64,000 nt of DNA from Salticus scenicus. Lineage: Eukaryota > Arthropoda > Arachnida > Araneae > Salticidae. The notes under the pieces were generated by a model. The model did no database searches, had not been told where the DNA came from, and worked only from the letters and a program-made list of their open reading frames with translations. Positions 44,380 to 55,898 of the stretch are shown one piece after another (within the stretch, counting starts at the first letter, position 1; every line of letters starts with the position of its first letter). Both the position numbers and the translations under genes were made by a program. The stretch is from positions 131,419,475 through 131,483,474 of the forward strand of contig OZ005651.1 in NCBI GenBank assembly GCA_963930645.1, written 5' to 3'.

Positions 44380-45135
44380 CTCTTCATCATTGTCTTGTTT
44401 TCACTAATAAGCTGCGAAATCACTGTTAGTATAGAATTTTAAATGCGCAATTTCTCCTAAACAGCAAAAGCGCAAACTCTCCCATTTTAGTAGGATAGAT
44501 TGTGCAGTGTTTTATTAAATAATTACTCACCTTTAGAGGAAATCGTGATGCTTGTATCGTTAGTCTAGGTCAGTAGGTTATGAGATATTGTTTAATTAAA
44601 AAATATTTTGTACTACTACCATTGTATTGAAATTCTCAGGAAGGGTTATGAAAATTCAAGCATTTGTTTTACAGAATGTGCCAAATTAACCACGTTTTAT
44701 CTTAAACACTTGAAGCAATCAATATGCAAATTCAAGTCGGCACTTCACTAATTGTGTTGTACAACCACCTAAAATTTCGCCACCGCCAAATTAACCACAA
44801 GTCCGCCAAATTAACCACTTAAAAATTCGCCCGCTCTGCTCTTTCCCTCCGATCCCCTATGTGCTCAATCCACGGATTAAGACTATCTAAACTCTTAATC
44901 CGTGGCGCAATTTCTCCTAGCTTTACCTTAAAAGAGTATTGATTTAATGAAGTGGTGACCAGTGTTGTCAGATCTGGCGGATTTTTTACTCAATAATCAC
45001 TAATAATTTTGAGAAGTGATATTTGCTATACACAGGGGTCGAACCTCTCCGCCCTTTTTTCAGGACGCTTTCAAAGAAGAAATTTTTGCCTCTTTTGCCA
45101 CCATTCATTTCATGCAGAAATACTTTTGGTATATT

Positions 45136-45940
45136 TATCAATACAGAAAAACCCTTAACGGGTTAAAAGTTTGTGACGCAGCACTGTATGGCTATAAAAA
45201 TTAGAAATACTGATCTTAAAAATAATGGTATCAAATTTTCAGTGACGCTTTGCTATTAATTAAAACAGGGATGAAAGTTTTCCGACTTTCGGCGGAACTC
45301 TTCCACCAGAAATTTTTTACAATAATCTGTATCCTATTTAATCAAAGGATATTAGAGTAAAAATACGCTCATCTTTTCTAAATAAAAATAGTGGTGCCGA
45401 TAACGATAACCACTTTCGTTCCTGTTAAAAAATAAAAAATACATAGATTTTCTTATTTGAATTTTCTTTTTCCTTCTATTTATTTTTACAGTGTAAACAT
45501 TATTTTCAACATAAAATAGGATATAACATTTACTCACTGATACCCTTTCATTCACATCTCTCTTATAATATCAAAATATCTATTTTAAAAGAAATGATAT
45601 GAAATTCCAGCAACGCATTGGTGTTGCATTAAATGATTTGTTTTTAAATTCCACTGCAATTATTTTGTTTTGCATATTAAAGTATATTTGCTCATTGAAA
45701 TACTGCTTTTAATTTTCAAATACGCTGTCAAATATATCACTTTCACTAAGTTTATATTATGTACTGAAATGTATTTATTTCAATGAATTATTTTATCTTT
45801 TGCGTCCCGCCATGCAAAACTACAACTAAAAATTTCGCAAAAGTTTTCTTTGCACCACACTATTTATTTCATGCATTTTCAATTAATTTGGATAATATGG
45901 CACAAAATAAACATTTCCATACAGGTTTGGATTATTTTTT
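45136..45940. mobile_element. One arm plus spacer of the 5.5 kb fold-back family, level 3
   Basis: TATCAATACAGAAAAACCCT to about 45820 follows the arm at 5543-6062. It is then followed by the spacer in the reverse orientation (GCATTTTCAATTAATTTGGA). The second arm is missing. It is interrupted by the ACAGG MITE at 45265-45425. Confidence 0.75.
45265..45425. mobile_element. ACAGG-family MITE, copy 3, level 4 of the nest
   Basis: Ends ACAGGGATGAAAGT and inverted ACAGGAACGAAAGT, with TCTTCCACCAGAAATT inside as in copies 1 and 2. The arm at 5690 reads straight through the same site, giving an empty-site comparison. Confidence 0.8.
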
Positions 45941-46178
45941 AAAAACAGTGGTAACAATTAATTTAAAAATTTCTCCTTCATGAGAACGTCCTGAAAAAAG
46001 GGCGGAGAGTACGACCCTTGGCTATACATAATGGACAGTCAATCTTCGAAGTCATTAGGCAAACGTTACAATTAAAAATTATTGGTGGTTATTGAATAAA
46101 AATATCCGCTAGATCTAACAACATTGGTGGAGACAATATAGCAAGGGGGAGGGGGTAAATGTTTAGGAACATTGCCAG

Positions 46179-46348
46179 CAGTGTTGCCAAATCTGGCGGA
46201 TTTTTTGTTCAATAATCACCACTAAATTTTAATCCTAACGTTTGCCTAATCACTTCGAAGATTAATCGGCTGTTATATATAGCAAATATCACTCCTCAAA
46301 ATTATTGGTGTATATTGAATAAAAAATCCGCCAGACTAACCAGCGCTA
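46179..46348. mobile_element. CAGTGTTG-family MITE, second copy
   Basis: Left CAGTGTTGCCAAATCTGGCG, right inverted TAGCGCTGGTTAGTCTGGCG. Shares the AGGCAAACGTT.AATTAAAA interior with the 44960 copy, which lies 52 bp away in the opposite internal orientation. Confidence 0.7.
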
Positions 46349-46628
46349 TTACAAAACATCAACTTTTTTTAGGGTTTGGCGAGTTGTCTTTCGCGATCAA
46401 CTTTGTGCGAGATGTTTAAAACGAGAAAAGTTTACCGCTACAAGGAAAGTGTAGATTACATCAATCACTGTCAAATTAGGTGAAGAAGTGGAATTAGTGA
46501 CATTAGTGGCTTAAGCATGTAGAAAAGCAAAAAAGTTTATTTAATGCTAAATTTTCATTTGTAGAATTATAATTTTCTTATAAATTTATCTCCTTTTTAG
46601 CTTTGTATTATATTTTTTCCCATCATAA

Positions 46629-46647
46629 ACAAAAAAAAAAAAAAAAA

Positions 46648-46677
<30 letters not shown>
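46629..46677. repeat. Poly(A) then (AAG)n microsatellite
   Basis: About 26 A followed by about 7 AAG units. Confidence 0.8.
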
Positions 46678-46678
<1 letters not shown>

Positions 46679-46955
46679 TCTTTTTCTTGAACCTTTAACA
46701 CTTAGAAATATATCTTTAAATTTTGTGAAATACAAAAAAGCTGTAAGTTTACACAGAACAATCACAAATACTAATTAAAAGAAATGTTTATTAACATGCT
46801 ATGCACAAATATTAACTTATTATGTTATCAAATATTCCATTAATAATATAGTTTGTGATAATTTAATAATTTAAATTGTAAGTTTACAAAAAGTGAGAAC
46901 CAGAATAATTTATAAAATAAAAATGAATAAATATTAAAATTTACTATAATAAAAT

Positions 46956-47223
46956 CAGGGGTAGTCTCCACCTTTTTTTTTTTTCAGGACACTTTGATAA
47001 ATGAGAAATTTATGCCGTTTTTGCTACCACTTTTTTATACAATAATTTCTGTACTATTTAATCATGACGTATTACTTTAAAAATGCAATAAAAATTTCTG
47101 TAATAAAAAAAGTGTTGGCAAAAGAGGCGAAAATTTCTCATCCTTCAAAAAGAAAGTTGACACCAAGAAAGTCTCCACCTTTTTTTCAGTCTCCTGAAAA
47201 AAAGGTGGAGACTACGACCCCTG
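46956..47223. mobile_element. CAGGGGT-family MITE, copy 3 (268 bp)
   Basis: Ends CAGGGGTAGTCTCCACCTTT and inverted CAGGGGTCGTAGTCTCCACC. Flanks share TAAAAT (46950-46955, 47224-47229), six of the expected eight bases. Contains internal CTTTTTTTCAG repeats. Confidence 0.75.
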
Positions 47224-47260
47224 TAAAATATGTTTATAGTTATTTACAAATTTGTATATA

Positions 47261-47906
47261 CAGTAACCGCCGCTTAATAAATTCATTGGTTAATAAAATC
47301 AGCCGCTTAATCTGATCAGATTGCCAGGACCGGAATTAAATCAATGCAAACTAATTTTAAAACCGCCGCTTAATATTTTACACTTACAACATTAAATTTT
47401 GCATTTACAGCAATTAAACACGCCCCATCACTTATCTTAGTAATAATTTCAAGGAATATTTTCTTCGAAGTCGCGGTAATAAGTTACAAATTTAATTTGG
47501 TTCGCAAGTGATTTTTTCTATAATTTTTAATTAAAAGACAATTTTTAGTTCTTATTCTGAAATAACTAAGAAGCAAGAAGCTTAAACGGAAAGATTTTAA
47601 ATTTAAAAGAAATGCGCGAACTTTTAGCAAAGTATTGATGATTTTCCGCAAAGGCGAGCGCATCAGAACTTGGGATGTGTTTAATTCACGTATTTTGAAG
47701 GAACAATCAAATAATTATCCGTTAAAAATTAATTGCTATTGTTTATTAGCTCCATTGTTTGGTACTTTTTGAATTTCTTTTTCCAAATTCAGGTAAATAA
47801 TGCCTTTTTCTTGAGTGCAGGAACGTTCGCCGGATATAAAAATCAGCTGCCTAATAAAATCTTTTTTGCTCAGAACGAATGTGATTTTAATAAGCGGCGG
47901 GTACTA
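47261..47906. mobile_element. pogo/Tigger-like MITE, 0.65 kb
   Basis: Left end CAGTAACCGCCGCTTAATAA, right end inverted TAGTACCCGCCGCTTATTAA, TA-rich flanks. The motif GCCGCTTAAT recurs at about 47300 and 47363. A 69-codon frame at the right end is non-specific. Confidence 0.65.
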
Positions 47907-48350
47907 TATATAGCTTATAATAAACATTTAAAAATATTATAAATTTCAAATAAGTAATATTGTAATTTATATTTCAGTTTAATAGATAGTTGATGTATAA
48001 ATAATATAAAGTTTTTATATCTGATTTTGTTAATTTTACAACCGTAATCATTTTATATTAAACGTAATGATTAATAATTAATTAATTATAATTCATAAAT
48101 TAAAAACATTCTAAAAACATATTATAGATTATGGTGTAGTAAGATAATAAGTACTGCGAATAGAAGCATTTTAAAAACAAGCAAAAATAGTTTTAGAAAA
48201 TTATTTGACATATATTTTTGTGTAAAAGGTTATAGCCCCAAAAGTTCTTCACTTGAACATAGCACCTACACTACATCCATTAAGAAAAAAATAAAGCTGT
48301 TATTAAATTTAAACGTTTATTTCAAACCATTCAGAAAACTTTCAAACATA

Positions 48351-48563
48351 CAGACGGTAACAAAAGTGTCAGAACACTAGTAAAAATTCATATGTAAAAA
48401 AAGTACACTTCATACGGTTTTGTTAAATAAATTCTTATCGAATCATGCTCTTACACTGACTAAGAAAAGGATTCGACAATGATATATTTAACAAAACCGT
48501 ATGAAGAGTACTTTTTTTACATAGGAATTTTTACTAGTGTTCGGACACTTTTGTTACCGACTG
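48351..48563. mobile_element. Hairpin MITE, Tc1-like, 213 bp
   Basis: Arms of about 85 bp: CAGACGGTAACAAAAGTGTC and inverted CAGTCGGTAACAAAAGTGTC, running through CACTAGTAAAAATTC and CATACGGTTTTGTTAAAT. TA at 48349-48350 and 48564-48565. Confidence 0.8.
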
Positions 48564-49036
48564 TACTATAAAATACTCCTACTACTACTCCTTCTAGTGG
48601 TTTAAGCATGTAGAAAAGCAAATTATGCTGATAACAGACATATACACAGATCAACTGCTAAAAATCGATTTTTGTATTCAGGAGACTTCAAAATGCATAA
48701 TTATTAAAAAAAAAAAAAAAAAAATCAGCGTTCAAAATTGGAATAAAAATTTCGTTTACCATACAAGTATGAGAAAACTGTTATCATTCCTAAGTTGTTT
48801 TCCTGGACTTAATGTCATTTAGTAAAGCACTTTCATCTAGAAAATAATGTATTTGCTTAATTTTGGGTAATCCAGTATATACTTTCTATAAATTTATGCA
48901 CACTCCATAGTGTAATTAAATTTATAATGATATGAAAAAGACATAATACAACAAGAAATACATTTCCAGCAATTTCTATATATAGATCTAATATATCGGA
49001 AGCAGTTTTTTAAATAAAGTATGGAGTGAACTTTAA

Positions 49037-49259
49037 CCCTTTGCGGCGCAAGGTAATTCGGATTATTTAAATTAGACTGCCACCGGAATTTAAAAACAAA
49101 ATTAAAAGAAAAGAAAATTTTAATTTTCAGGTTAAAACAAAGGGTCTTTTCTGCTATGTTATAAATGTAAGTTTTTGCTAAAAACTTTAAGGGATGAGTT
49201 TTTGCACCTGAGAATTAAAATTAGGTGTTCCATCAGCGGGAACACTGCGACTGAAAGGG
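49037..49259. mobile_element. piggyBac-like MITE, 223 bp
   Basis: TTAA at 49033-49036 and 49260-49263. Ends CCCTTTGCGGCGCA and inverted CCCTTTCAGTCGCA. The ends are more diverged than in the 37.2 kb copy. Confidence 0.65.
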
Positions 49260-49263
49260 TTAA

Positions 49264-49925
49264 ATTTATTAAATGCCTTGAAATATAAGTTACTCAAGAT
49301 TTTATGGCATTTTCTCTATTGAAATTAGTAAAAATTGCACGATTGATTTGATTTGTGCACAGAGACTCAGAAAAAAATTCTAATGCATTACGGTGTATGT
49401 GAGAGGGATATTTTTAAAGCACATTTTAATATTTTTATGCTACATACAACATAACGAAATTATTAAACGTTTTTTAATCACATAAAATCACTTATCCTTT
49501 ATAAAAAAGGTGTGTTAGCATAAGTAATTAATTGACAAAGTTCCACAAAGTTATTCTGATATAGTATAAAATACGGAGAAATAGTTCAATGTAAATTTTC
49601 AAAGTCGCGAGGTTTTTTTTTTTTTTTTTTTTTTTTTGGTACATCATATGGTGCTTATTTAAAGTTTGGAGGATATACAGGGCTACATAAAAGAATTTGT
49701 TAAAATTTTTTCTCTATGTAAATAAATGCATAAAGGTGCATTTGTCAGACTCTTTACATCATAGCTAACAAACAAATTATACATTCGTAGACTTACTGTT
49801 ATTAGACAATATACTACAAAAGTAATAACTACGTTAGAGCAACACAAAAACTATCTATTATATGGCTTTAAAATAATAATAATAATAATAATAAAAGTAT
49901 CATTTTTTCGAGTTTTCTTTCTTCC

Positions 49926-49960
<35 letters not shown>

Positions 49961-51482
49961 TTTCATAAAGAGTCATCACGGAGGAAAATTGCATTTAATA
50001 TTAGGCAATGCAATGGGTATGTACAATTAGTAAGCATTTAAAATTTATGCGAACCATATAATAATTGTTCTTGTTGTATTTTTTCATATATTTCTGTGTA
50101 AAAGAGATTGTAATATATTATAAAAGCGAGACATGCATAAAATTATGCAAAAAGGTTTATTTTTTTTGTGTTTTTCAACAGCACTTTTAATAGAATATGT
50201 AACATAATATGTAGCTATAGTTAAAACAAAAACTTAATAAACGTTTTGCTTTTTACATAGGAATTAATATGAACCAAGATAAATATTAATTAAAATAAAA
50301 ATAAAAAATAGTTTTGTTAGCATTTCTAGTCAAGGCTTTTAAAACACATTTTTAGTTATAGATAAATATTTAAAGAGTACTTAATATATAATGACAATGT
50401 TTAACAATAATATTACCTCTTTTATGTTTTAGGAAATAAATGAATTTCTAAAATAGTTCTTTTGTATAAAATCTATTTATTATTCTACAATCATGTTTAA
50501 AGACTTTTCATTTTATTTATTTATTTATTTTTTCAAATATACTAAATTATTAAAAATAAAATAAAATAAAAACAGTTTAATACAGCCCAAATGTATAAAC
50601 ATGAATTAGTATTAATAATTCACACAACAGGGAACAATTTTACCTCTTGCTTAACAGCATTTAAAATTGGGCTAAATTTAAATAGATTAAAAATATTTAA
50701 AAAATGATTTCTTATTCGATAAAAGTAGGATATTATATTGTTATAATTTGAATTATCAGTGTTATCCTTTACCTATCTAGCATTTTACTAAAACATAAAA
50801 ATGACGTTTTATGTAATTTATAAGATTAGCCCTCTAAACAGTTTCTAATGAACATCAACAATAAATAATTAGCACATAAAGCAATTCAGTCATTTTTTAA
50901 TAATGCAGAAACCATTTATTTATTTAATATTCTAAGTAAATTGTTGGCGTAAACAATCATGTATCGTTTTAATCTACTCTTTAAACTATAACTTAGGACA
51001 AATTATTTAAGCTTTTAAGCATATGCATTTCATTTCTTTAAAACAATTTAAATATAGTATTATTTATTTCACTGACCGCGATAAGAGGAAGGTCAGAGCA
51101 GAAGAATTAAAAAACAACAACAACAAACAAACAAACAAACAAACAAAAAAAAAAACTAGAGAGAGAGAGAGAGAGAGAGAGAAACCTCCTTCCCTCCTTT
51201 TTGTAAACCAGACTGAGGATCCTATCTATACGAGCTGGCGCGTCAGGCATTTTGTTGCCTTAGGGTTGCCACATGTACCCAGCGCGTTTCTCTGATAAAC
51301 AAACGACAATTTTTTTTTTTTTTTTAATCGTCTTATGTTACTTTAGAGTAACTTGTTTTATTATATTTCATAATTTTAGCTAAGTAAATTATGATATGGA
51401 AGTTTATTTAGTGATAAACTGCTATAATCATTCAAGAAGTGAGTATAAAGTGTTCACAGATCTTCTATTACTGTATATTTGA
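49264..51482. other. AT-rich DNA with simple repeats, no recognisable gene
   Basis: Poly(T) at 49613-49637, (AAT)n near 49872, poly(A) near 49932, (AAAC)n and (GA)n at 51120-51181. The 90-codon frame at 51023-51295 is mostly translated microsatellite. Confidence 0.4.
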
Positions 51483-51490
51483 GTTTTGTC

Positions 51491-51976
51491 CAGGGACCGA
51501 TTTACTCACTTGAAGGCCCGGGGCACTGATGCTGAATGGGCCCCTTTTTCTCGTACTTTAATATTACAACAAACAAAACAAACCGATTATTTCCAATTTA
51601 GCCGTCTAAAAATTCACTTCACTTTTCATTTTGTTGGTAAGAGTAAGACTAAACAAGATCCGTCGCTTGTTTATCGGATCGACGTATGTCGCCAATGCAG
51701 TGGTAGTACGCAGTTGTATTTGCGTTTAGCAAAAATATTGCAAGTTTTTCGATGAGTTGATAGTTTCCTTGAAATATCATCACACCAATTTATAAAACAG
51801 CGCAGTAATTCCTCCATCCATTGACGAAAAGCAAAAAACAACGATCATTATAGCAAAATTTGGAAATTTTTCATTTTAACTATTTTTTAAAATGTATGAT
51901 GGAATGTCTTAGGGGCCCCTTCACTGTAAGGGCCCAGGGCACGTGCCCCTAATGCCCTGCCTTAAATCAGGCACTG
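51491..51976. mobile_element. hAT-type non-autonomous element with 8 bp target duplication
   Basis: Ends CAGGGACCGATTTAC and inverted CAGTGCCTGATTTAA. Perfect duplication GTTTTGTC at 51483-51490 and 51977-51984. Subterminal GGGCCC-rich patches lie near both ends (GGCCCGGGGCAC and GGGCCCAGGGCACGTGCCC). No transposase. Confidence 0.88.
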
Positions 51977-51984
51977 GTTTTGTC

Positions 51985-52913
51985 GACATTTTGCAAAAGA
52001 AACAGAAACCGCCCTAATAACACATCTTACCCAAGTACATCCATAGGATATCCTCAGAATAAAATGACATCCTGAGAATGTACTGTGAAAAAAATGTGTT
52101 TTTAGGAATATTATTGTTGCTTATTGCTCTTATCTTGACCGGATTAGCTTCAGATCAAGATTTCTTAAAATCATTAGGGAAGCGATAAGGACGCCAAGCG
52201 GGAATGCTGTCCTCTTCGGAGGCAAAAAAATGGCGGTGATGCGCCGACCTATTATTTTATTTAGGGGCTCTAAACCAGACGGTAAAATCTGACTTTTTGT
52301 TTCATTTTGAAAATAATGATTTTTTTTTTCTTTTTTTCCCCCTATTTCATCCTCATTTGATATACTTTTCGATTGGAAATTTTATGAATAATGCAATAAG
52401 AGAATTCTGTGTTTAGTCAAAGTTTATATGACAGTTTTCACTTTTGTTGCACAAATTTAATATTTTACTTAGAGAACTTTGAAGTTGAATTTTCTATTAA
52501 TATTCAGCTGCTTTTAGTCTAACCTTGTAAAACATTTTGGTAATTAAAATAACTTTTAAGTATTAAATTATGCACTCATGACAGTGATTTTTTACACCTC
52601 ATTATAATTCAGTGTTAAAATTGTTTACTTCCCCAAATTTTAAATGGTTGACAAAAATTCAGTTGAACTTAATTTTTGATAATTACATGTTTTTTCTTCT
52701 TTTACTTTGTAGCATTTAAATTTAATTAGTTAATGTAGCAAATATAAATATTGTCAAGAATTTTAACTAGTGAGAAAATACATTTATAAAGCATAGTTAA
52801 TAAGGATTTCATCATTGTTCTTTTGGTAACTAATAATTTTTATTAATGAGTTAAAATTTCTACTCCTCTTCATTCAAAAAAGAAAAAAAAAAAAAAAAAA
52901 AAATGTACAGATA

Positions 52914-52945
<32 letters not shown>

Positions 52946-53600
52946 GCATTTATTTTATTTTGTCACACAAAATTTAATTTCAAGTCTAAAATGTGAAATA
53001 AATTCTAAATCCTCTATTTTACTTAAGTTTATATGAACTAATGTTTTTGTGATTTCATATTTTCTGTATATAGTATTTCATCTTTTCTATATATTATACG
53101 TTTTTGTAGTCAAGAAAATCATTGTATTTAATGCATTTATTATTCTGGATGTAATTTTTCTTGTTATAGAAATTGAAATATATTCAATTATAAATAAATC
53201 TGTATCAAAAAATAAATGTCTAAACGTAATCTGTATTAAAAGTAGCATCTTGTCAATTCAATATTAAAATACACTGAAGGCAAATTTCAGATTAAACCTT
53301 TTAATTTCTCTTTCAGCAATTATTTCGTTAATGATTTTAAAACTAAATGTGATAAACCTTTTTTTTTTTTTTTTTTTTTTAAAGAAATACTTAAAATGGG
53401 GTCAATGCAAATATTCTTTCAAAAAATATACGAATTCGTATCCTAATTTATTCTTATGCAAACAATAACGATACGATAATATATAAATTTATTCACTGGT
53501 TTAGAGGTAATGAATCTTAAAAATAATAATGTGTTATCAACATGTTAAATGATATAAAAAATGTTTTTAATCTCTTTTACTTCGCTTTCTTTCTTTTTTT
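51985..53600. other. AT-rich DNA with no recognisable gene
   Basis: Poly(A)/poly(T) pair at 52885-52940. The 72-codon frame at 53049-53267 is hydrophobic and unrecognised. Confidence 0.4.
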
Positions 53601-53619
53601 TTTTTTTTTTCCCCGTGAA

Positions 53620-53935
53620 TACGCGTAGACAGAGTTGATTCCACGATGACGTCATGGCATTAACCAATAGCAGAGCGACTTCGGTCTGGCTCAACCTTAT
53701 AGTAAAGTAATCAAGAGACCTTGCCAGACGGGTAGCTGCATTGAGTAGAACAGGGTGTACATTTATCGTTCTTGTACCTTCACAATCTTTCTCGCCAAAC
53801 CCCAAAAAAGTTGATGTGTTGTAATGGCGCCTCCAGGAATAACCAGATGTGTGATTCGTTAATTTTGATTACTCACATCCTTTTGAAATAGACTGTGAAC
53901 TTAAACTAATAATTAATATTTTTTCTCTTGCAGAT
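53620..53935 (+). promoter_or_regulatory. Promoter-like island with CRE, CCAAT and a strong splice acceptor downstream
   Basis: Perfect TGACGTCA at 53647-53654 and CCAAT at 53664-53668 in a locally GC-balanced, non-repetitive patch, followed by ATGGCGCCTCC at 53824. A pyrimidine-rich TTTTTTCTCTTGCAG acceptor ends at 53933. Together this could be a host promoter with a first exon of about 150 bp. The reading frame from 53824 closes after 12 codons, so the exon would be non-coding or the call is wrong. No donor was clearly identified. Confidence 0.3.
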
Positions 53936-54165
53936 GTTTTAAAGAAGTTATTAAAATGTAGGTAGATTTAGATGAGAACGGACGTTTAGTTGGTGTCTGC
54001 AACACTGTATTATTTTAATATTTGTGTGTGTGCGTGTGATAAGCATTAAACAATAAACTACAAACGCTGAATTTGAAACTAATTTTTGTACACTTGAAAT
54101 TCAAATCACACATAAATACTTAAAAACTATTATTAATCTATTTCTCAAATTTTTAATTTAGAGTA

Positions 54166-55412
54166 GGGGAGCGTGGGGCTTGTTGTCACTGGGGTAAGAA
54201 GTAACACGCAGTTTACGAAATAGTTTGTAACATTTGTAATTAAATATTTTTATAAGCATAATTCTTATTCTTATGACGCGCTTTATAATATAAGCACAAT
54301 CGGTGCTCCACAAAAATGGTTAATGAGAGGTTCTGTACACGTGCTTCATTTTAGCTAGTTAGTAGGAAAAAAACATATTTCGTAAATTTTGATTAAAGGT
54401 GTGTTAATTTATACTTTAACGAAATGTAGCTATTTATTTAGTCTGTGTGTTGAGTTATAAAATGCATGTTTAATTTTTTTTTTTTTTTTTTTTTTTTTAT
54501 AAATCGTTATATATTTTTATAAATAAACACAAAATGTCCAAAATTATACGATGGGGCAAATCGAACAATTTTGGGACAAGTTGTAACATGTTAGAGGAGT
54601 AGCTTGTGGAGATGCCTACAGCCAGAGCTCGAAGTCTCCGCCCATTTTCAGGAAACTTTCAGAAATAAAAAATTTTTGGCTTCTTTGCCAATACTATATT
54701 TATACAGAAATATTTTCTGTGTTTTTATATTATAGTACCGTTATTATTTAACCACGAATTAGAGAATATTGCATAAAAATAGTGGTAGAAAAAAAGCAGA
54801 AACTTCTCATCAATGAGAGTGTCCTGAAAAAAGGGCGAAGAATTCGAGCTCTGCTAAAACGCTCTCTGTGGCATAACAATAGGTATAATGCTTAATTTGC
54901 AAAATGTGTGCACACATTAAATGCATGAGAGGGAATAGAATGTCATATGCTTGAATTAATTTAAATTTTGACTAGGATGTTGATTCTTCTATGTTGATTT
55001 TATCTTTAATTTTCTCTTTATTTTACTATAATAATCCATTTGATATAATTCATTGTTACTATACCAAGAAGGTTATAATTTAATATTAGTTATTAATTGT
55101 CTTTTTTATTAAATTAATAAATGATTGATAACAAACAACATTTTGAAATATTGCCGTTTTTATTGCCTAGGGTTCCTTTTGTATCCGTTACAATTTGCCC
55201 CAAATCCGGGGCAAATTGTAACAGGCAAATAATTTTGAAAAACATATTTTTTGTGCTAAAATTAGCAAAATTAACGAAAGTTTTTTTTTTTTTTTTTTTT
55301 TTTTATGAATATGCGTGCTATGGAAAACAGCAATTATAAACAGGAAAACGTAAATACAGTACAAAATATACTTAATTTTCCAAAAACTGTTACAACCTGC
55401 CCCACGCTCCCC
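54166..55412. mobile_element. pogo-like element with repeated terminal motif, family C
   Basis: Inverted ends GGGGAGCGTGGGGCTTGTTG and GGGGAGCGTGGGGCAGGTTG, TA at 54164-54165 and 55413-55414. The motif GGGGCAAATTGTAAC recurs at about 54190, 54553 and 54580, and as a perfect 15 bp inverted pair at 55187-55222. A CAGGGGT-family MITE is nested at 54622-54853. No transposase recognised. Confidence 0.65.
54622..54853. mobile_element. CAGGGGT-family MITE, copy 4 (232 bp)
   Basis: Ends CAGAGCTCGAAGTCTCCGCC and inverted CAGAGCTCGAATTCTTCGCC, interior parallel to 43593-43810. The flanks CTACAGC and CTAAAAC are only partly alike. Confidence 0.75.
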
Positions 55413-55414
55413 TA

Positions 55415-55569
55415 CAGTCGAACCTCGTTAACGTGAATTACTTTTAACATGAACTGTTTCCACGATCCCCGTCAAAATGAAGACTAATTTAGTTATATGA
55501 AGATTAGTTACTGATAACATGAAAAATTTGTTTATCCCCCTTGAGATTCACGTTAACAAGGTTCGACTG
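55415..55569. mobile_element. pogo/Tigger-like MITE, 155 bp, abutting family C
   Basis: Ends CAGTCGAACCTCGTTAACGT and inverted CAGTCGAACCTTGTTAACGT, TA at 55413-55414 and 55570-55571. Its left TA is also the right TA of the pogo-like element, so it inserted exactly into that element's target duplication. Confidence 0.85.
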
Positions 55570-55679
55570 TATTAGTAAATACATGTTTAATTATTTTTAA
55601 AAGGATTTATTAACTGTGTGACAATGAAAATTTACTTTATTTTATAACTTAAAAATATCTGGCATAATTTTTAGATTAA

Positions 55680-55872
55680 TTTTCATTTGGGTTCAGATTT
55701 CGGGTCGGGTTCAGGTTCAGAAGAAGTCGGTTTCGGGTATAAAGAAATCGGGTTCGGGGCAGGTGTGGGTCGTCAAAATTCTGTATTGCGGGTTCGAGTC
55801 CGGTTTCGGGTTGATTTAAAATTCCCCTGTCTGGTTCGGGTTGGGTAAAACCCGACCCGTGCAGGACTCTCT
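55680..55872. repeat. Degenerate GGTTCGGG-rich repeat
   Basis: About 14 variants of GGGTTCGGGT / TTTCGGGT in 190 bp, ending AAACCCGACCCGTGCAGGACT. The closing segment resembles a hAT end with inner GGGTCGGG arrays; no left end was found. Confidence 0.5.
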
Positions 55873-55898
55873 TCGAATACAAGACGAGCCAATGGGAT

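Larger units (their letters stand above)
42675..44928. mobile_element. Possible repeated-motif element, family E, 2.25 kb
   Basis: Inverted ends AAGGTAAAGCTAGG at 42674 and at 44915-44928 (other strand), continuing into GAGA...TTG. Variants of GCGCAATTTCTCCT recur at about 42870, 42895, 44440, 44475 and 44905. CCGCCAAATTAACCAC is repeated three times near 44680-44825. The layout resembles the pogo-like families, but flanking TA is ambiguous. Two MITEs are nested in it (43593-43810 and 44154-44379). Confidence 0.45.
45033..46020. mobile_element. CAGGGGT-family MITE, copy 2, level 2 of the nest
   Basis: Ends CAGGGGTCGAACCTCTCCGC and inverted CAAGGGTCGTACTCTCCGCC. Perfect 8 bp duplication GCTATACA at 45025-45032 and 46021-46028, which places the family in hAT. 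Much of its length is the fold-back arm inserted within it. Confidence 0.85.
44960..46126. mobile_element. CAGTGTTG-family hAT-like MITE, outer shell of a four-level nest
   Basis: Ends CAGTGTTGTCAGATCTGGCG and inverted CAATGTTGTTAGATCTAGCG. The flanks GTGGTGAC and GTGGAGAC match 7 of 8, so an 8 bp duplication is likely. Its own sequence is 44960-45032 plus 46029-46126; the centre is occupied by the next insertion. A second copy is at 46179-46348. Confidence 0.75.

Noticed and set aside
45136..45940. Apparent spacer inversion relative to the 5.5 kb fold-back element
   Set aside because: A palindromic element inserted in the opposite orientation would look the same; no need for recombination between arms.
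55680..55872. Telomere-like repeat
   Set aside because: Motif is a degenerate GGTTCGGG, not the arthropod TTAGG repeat, and is not in tandem register.
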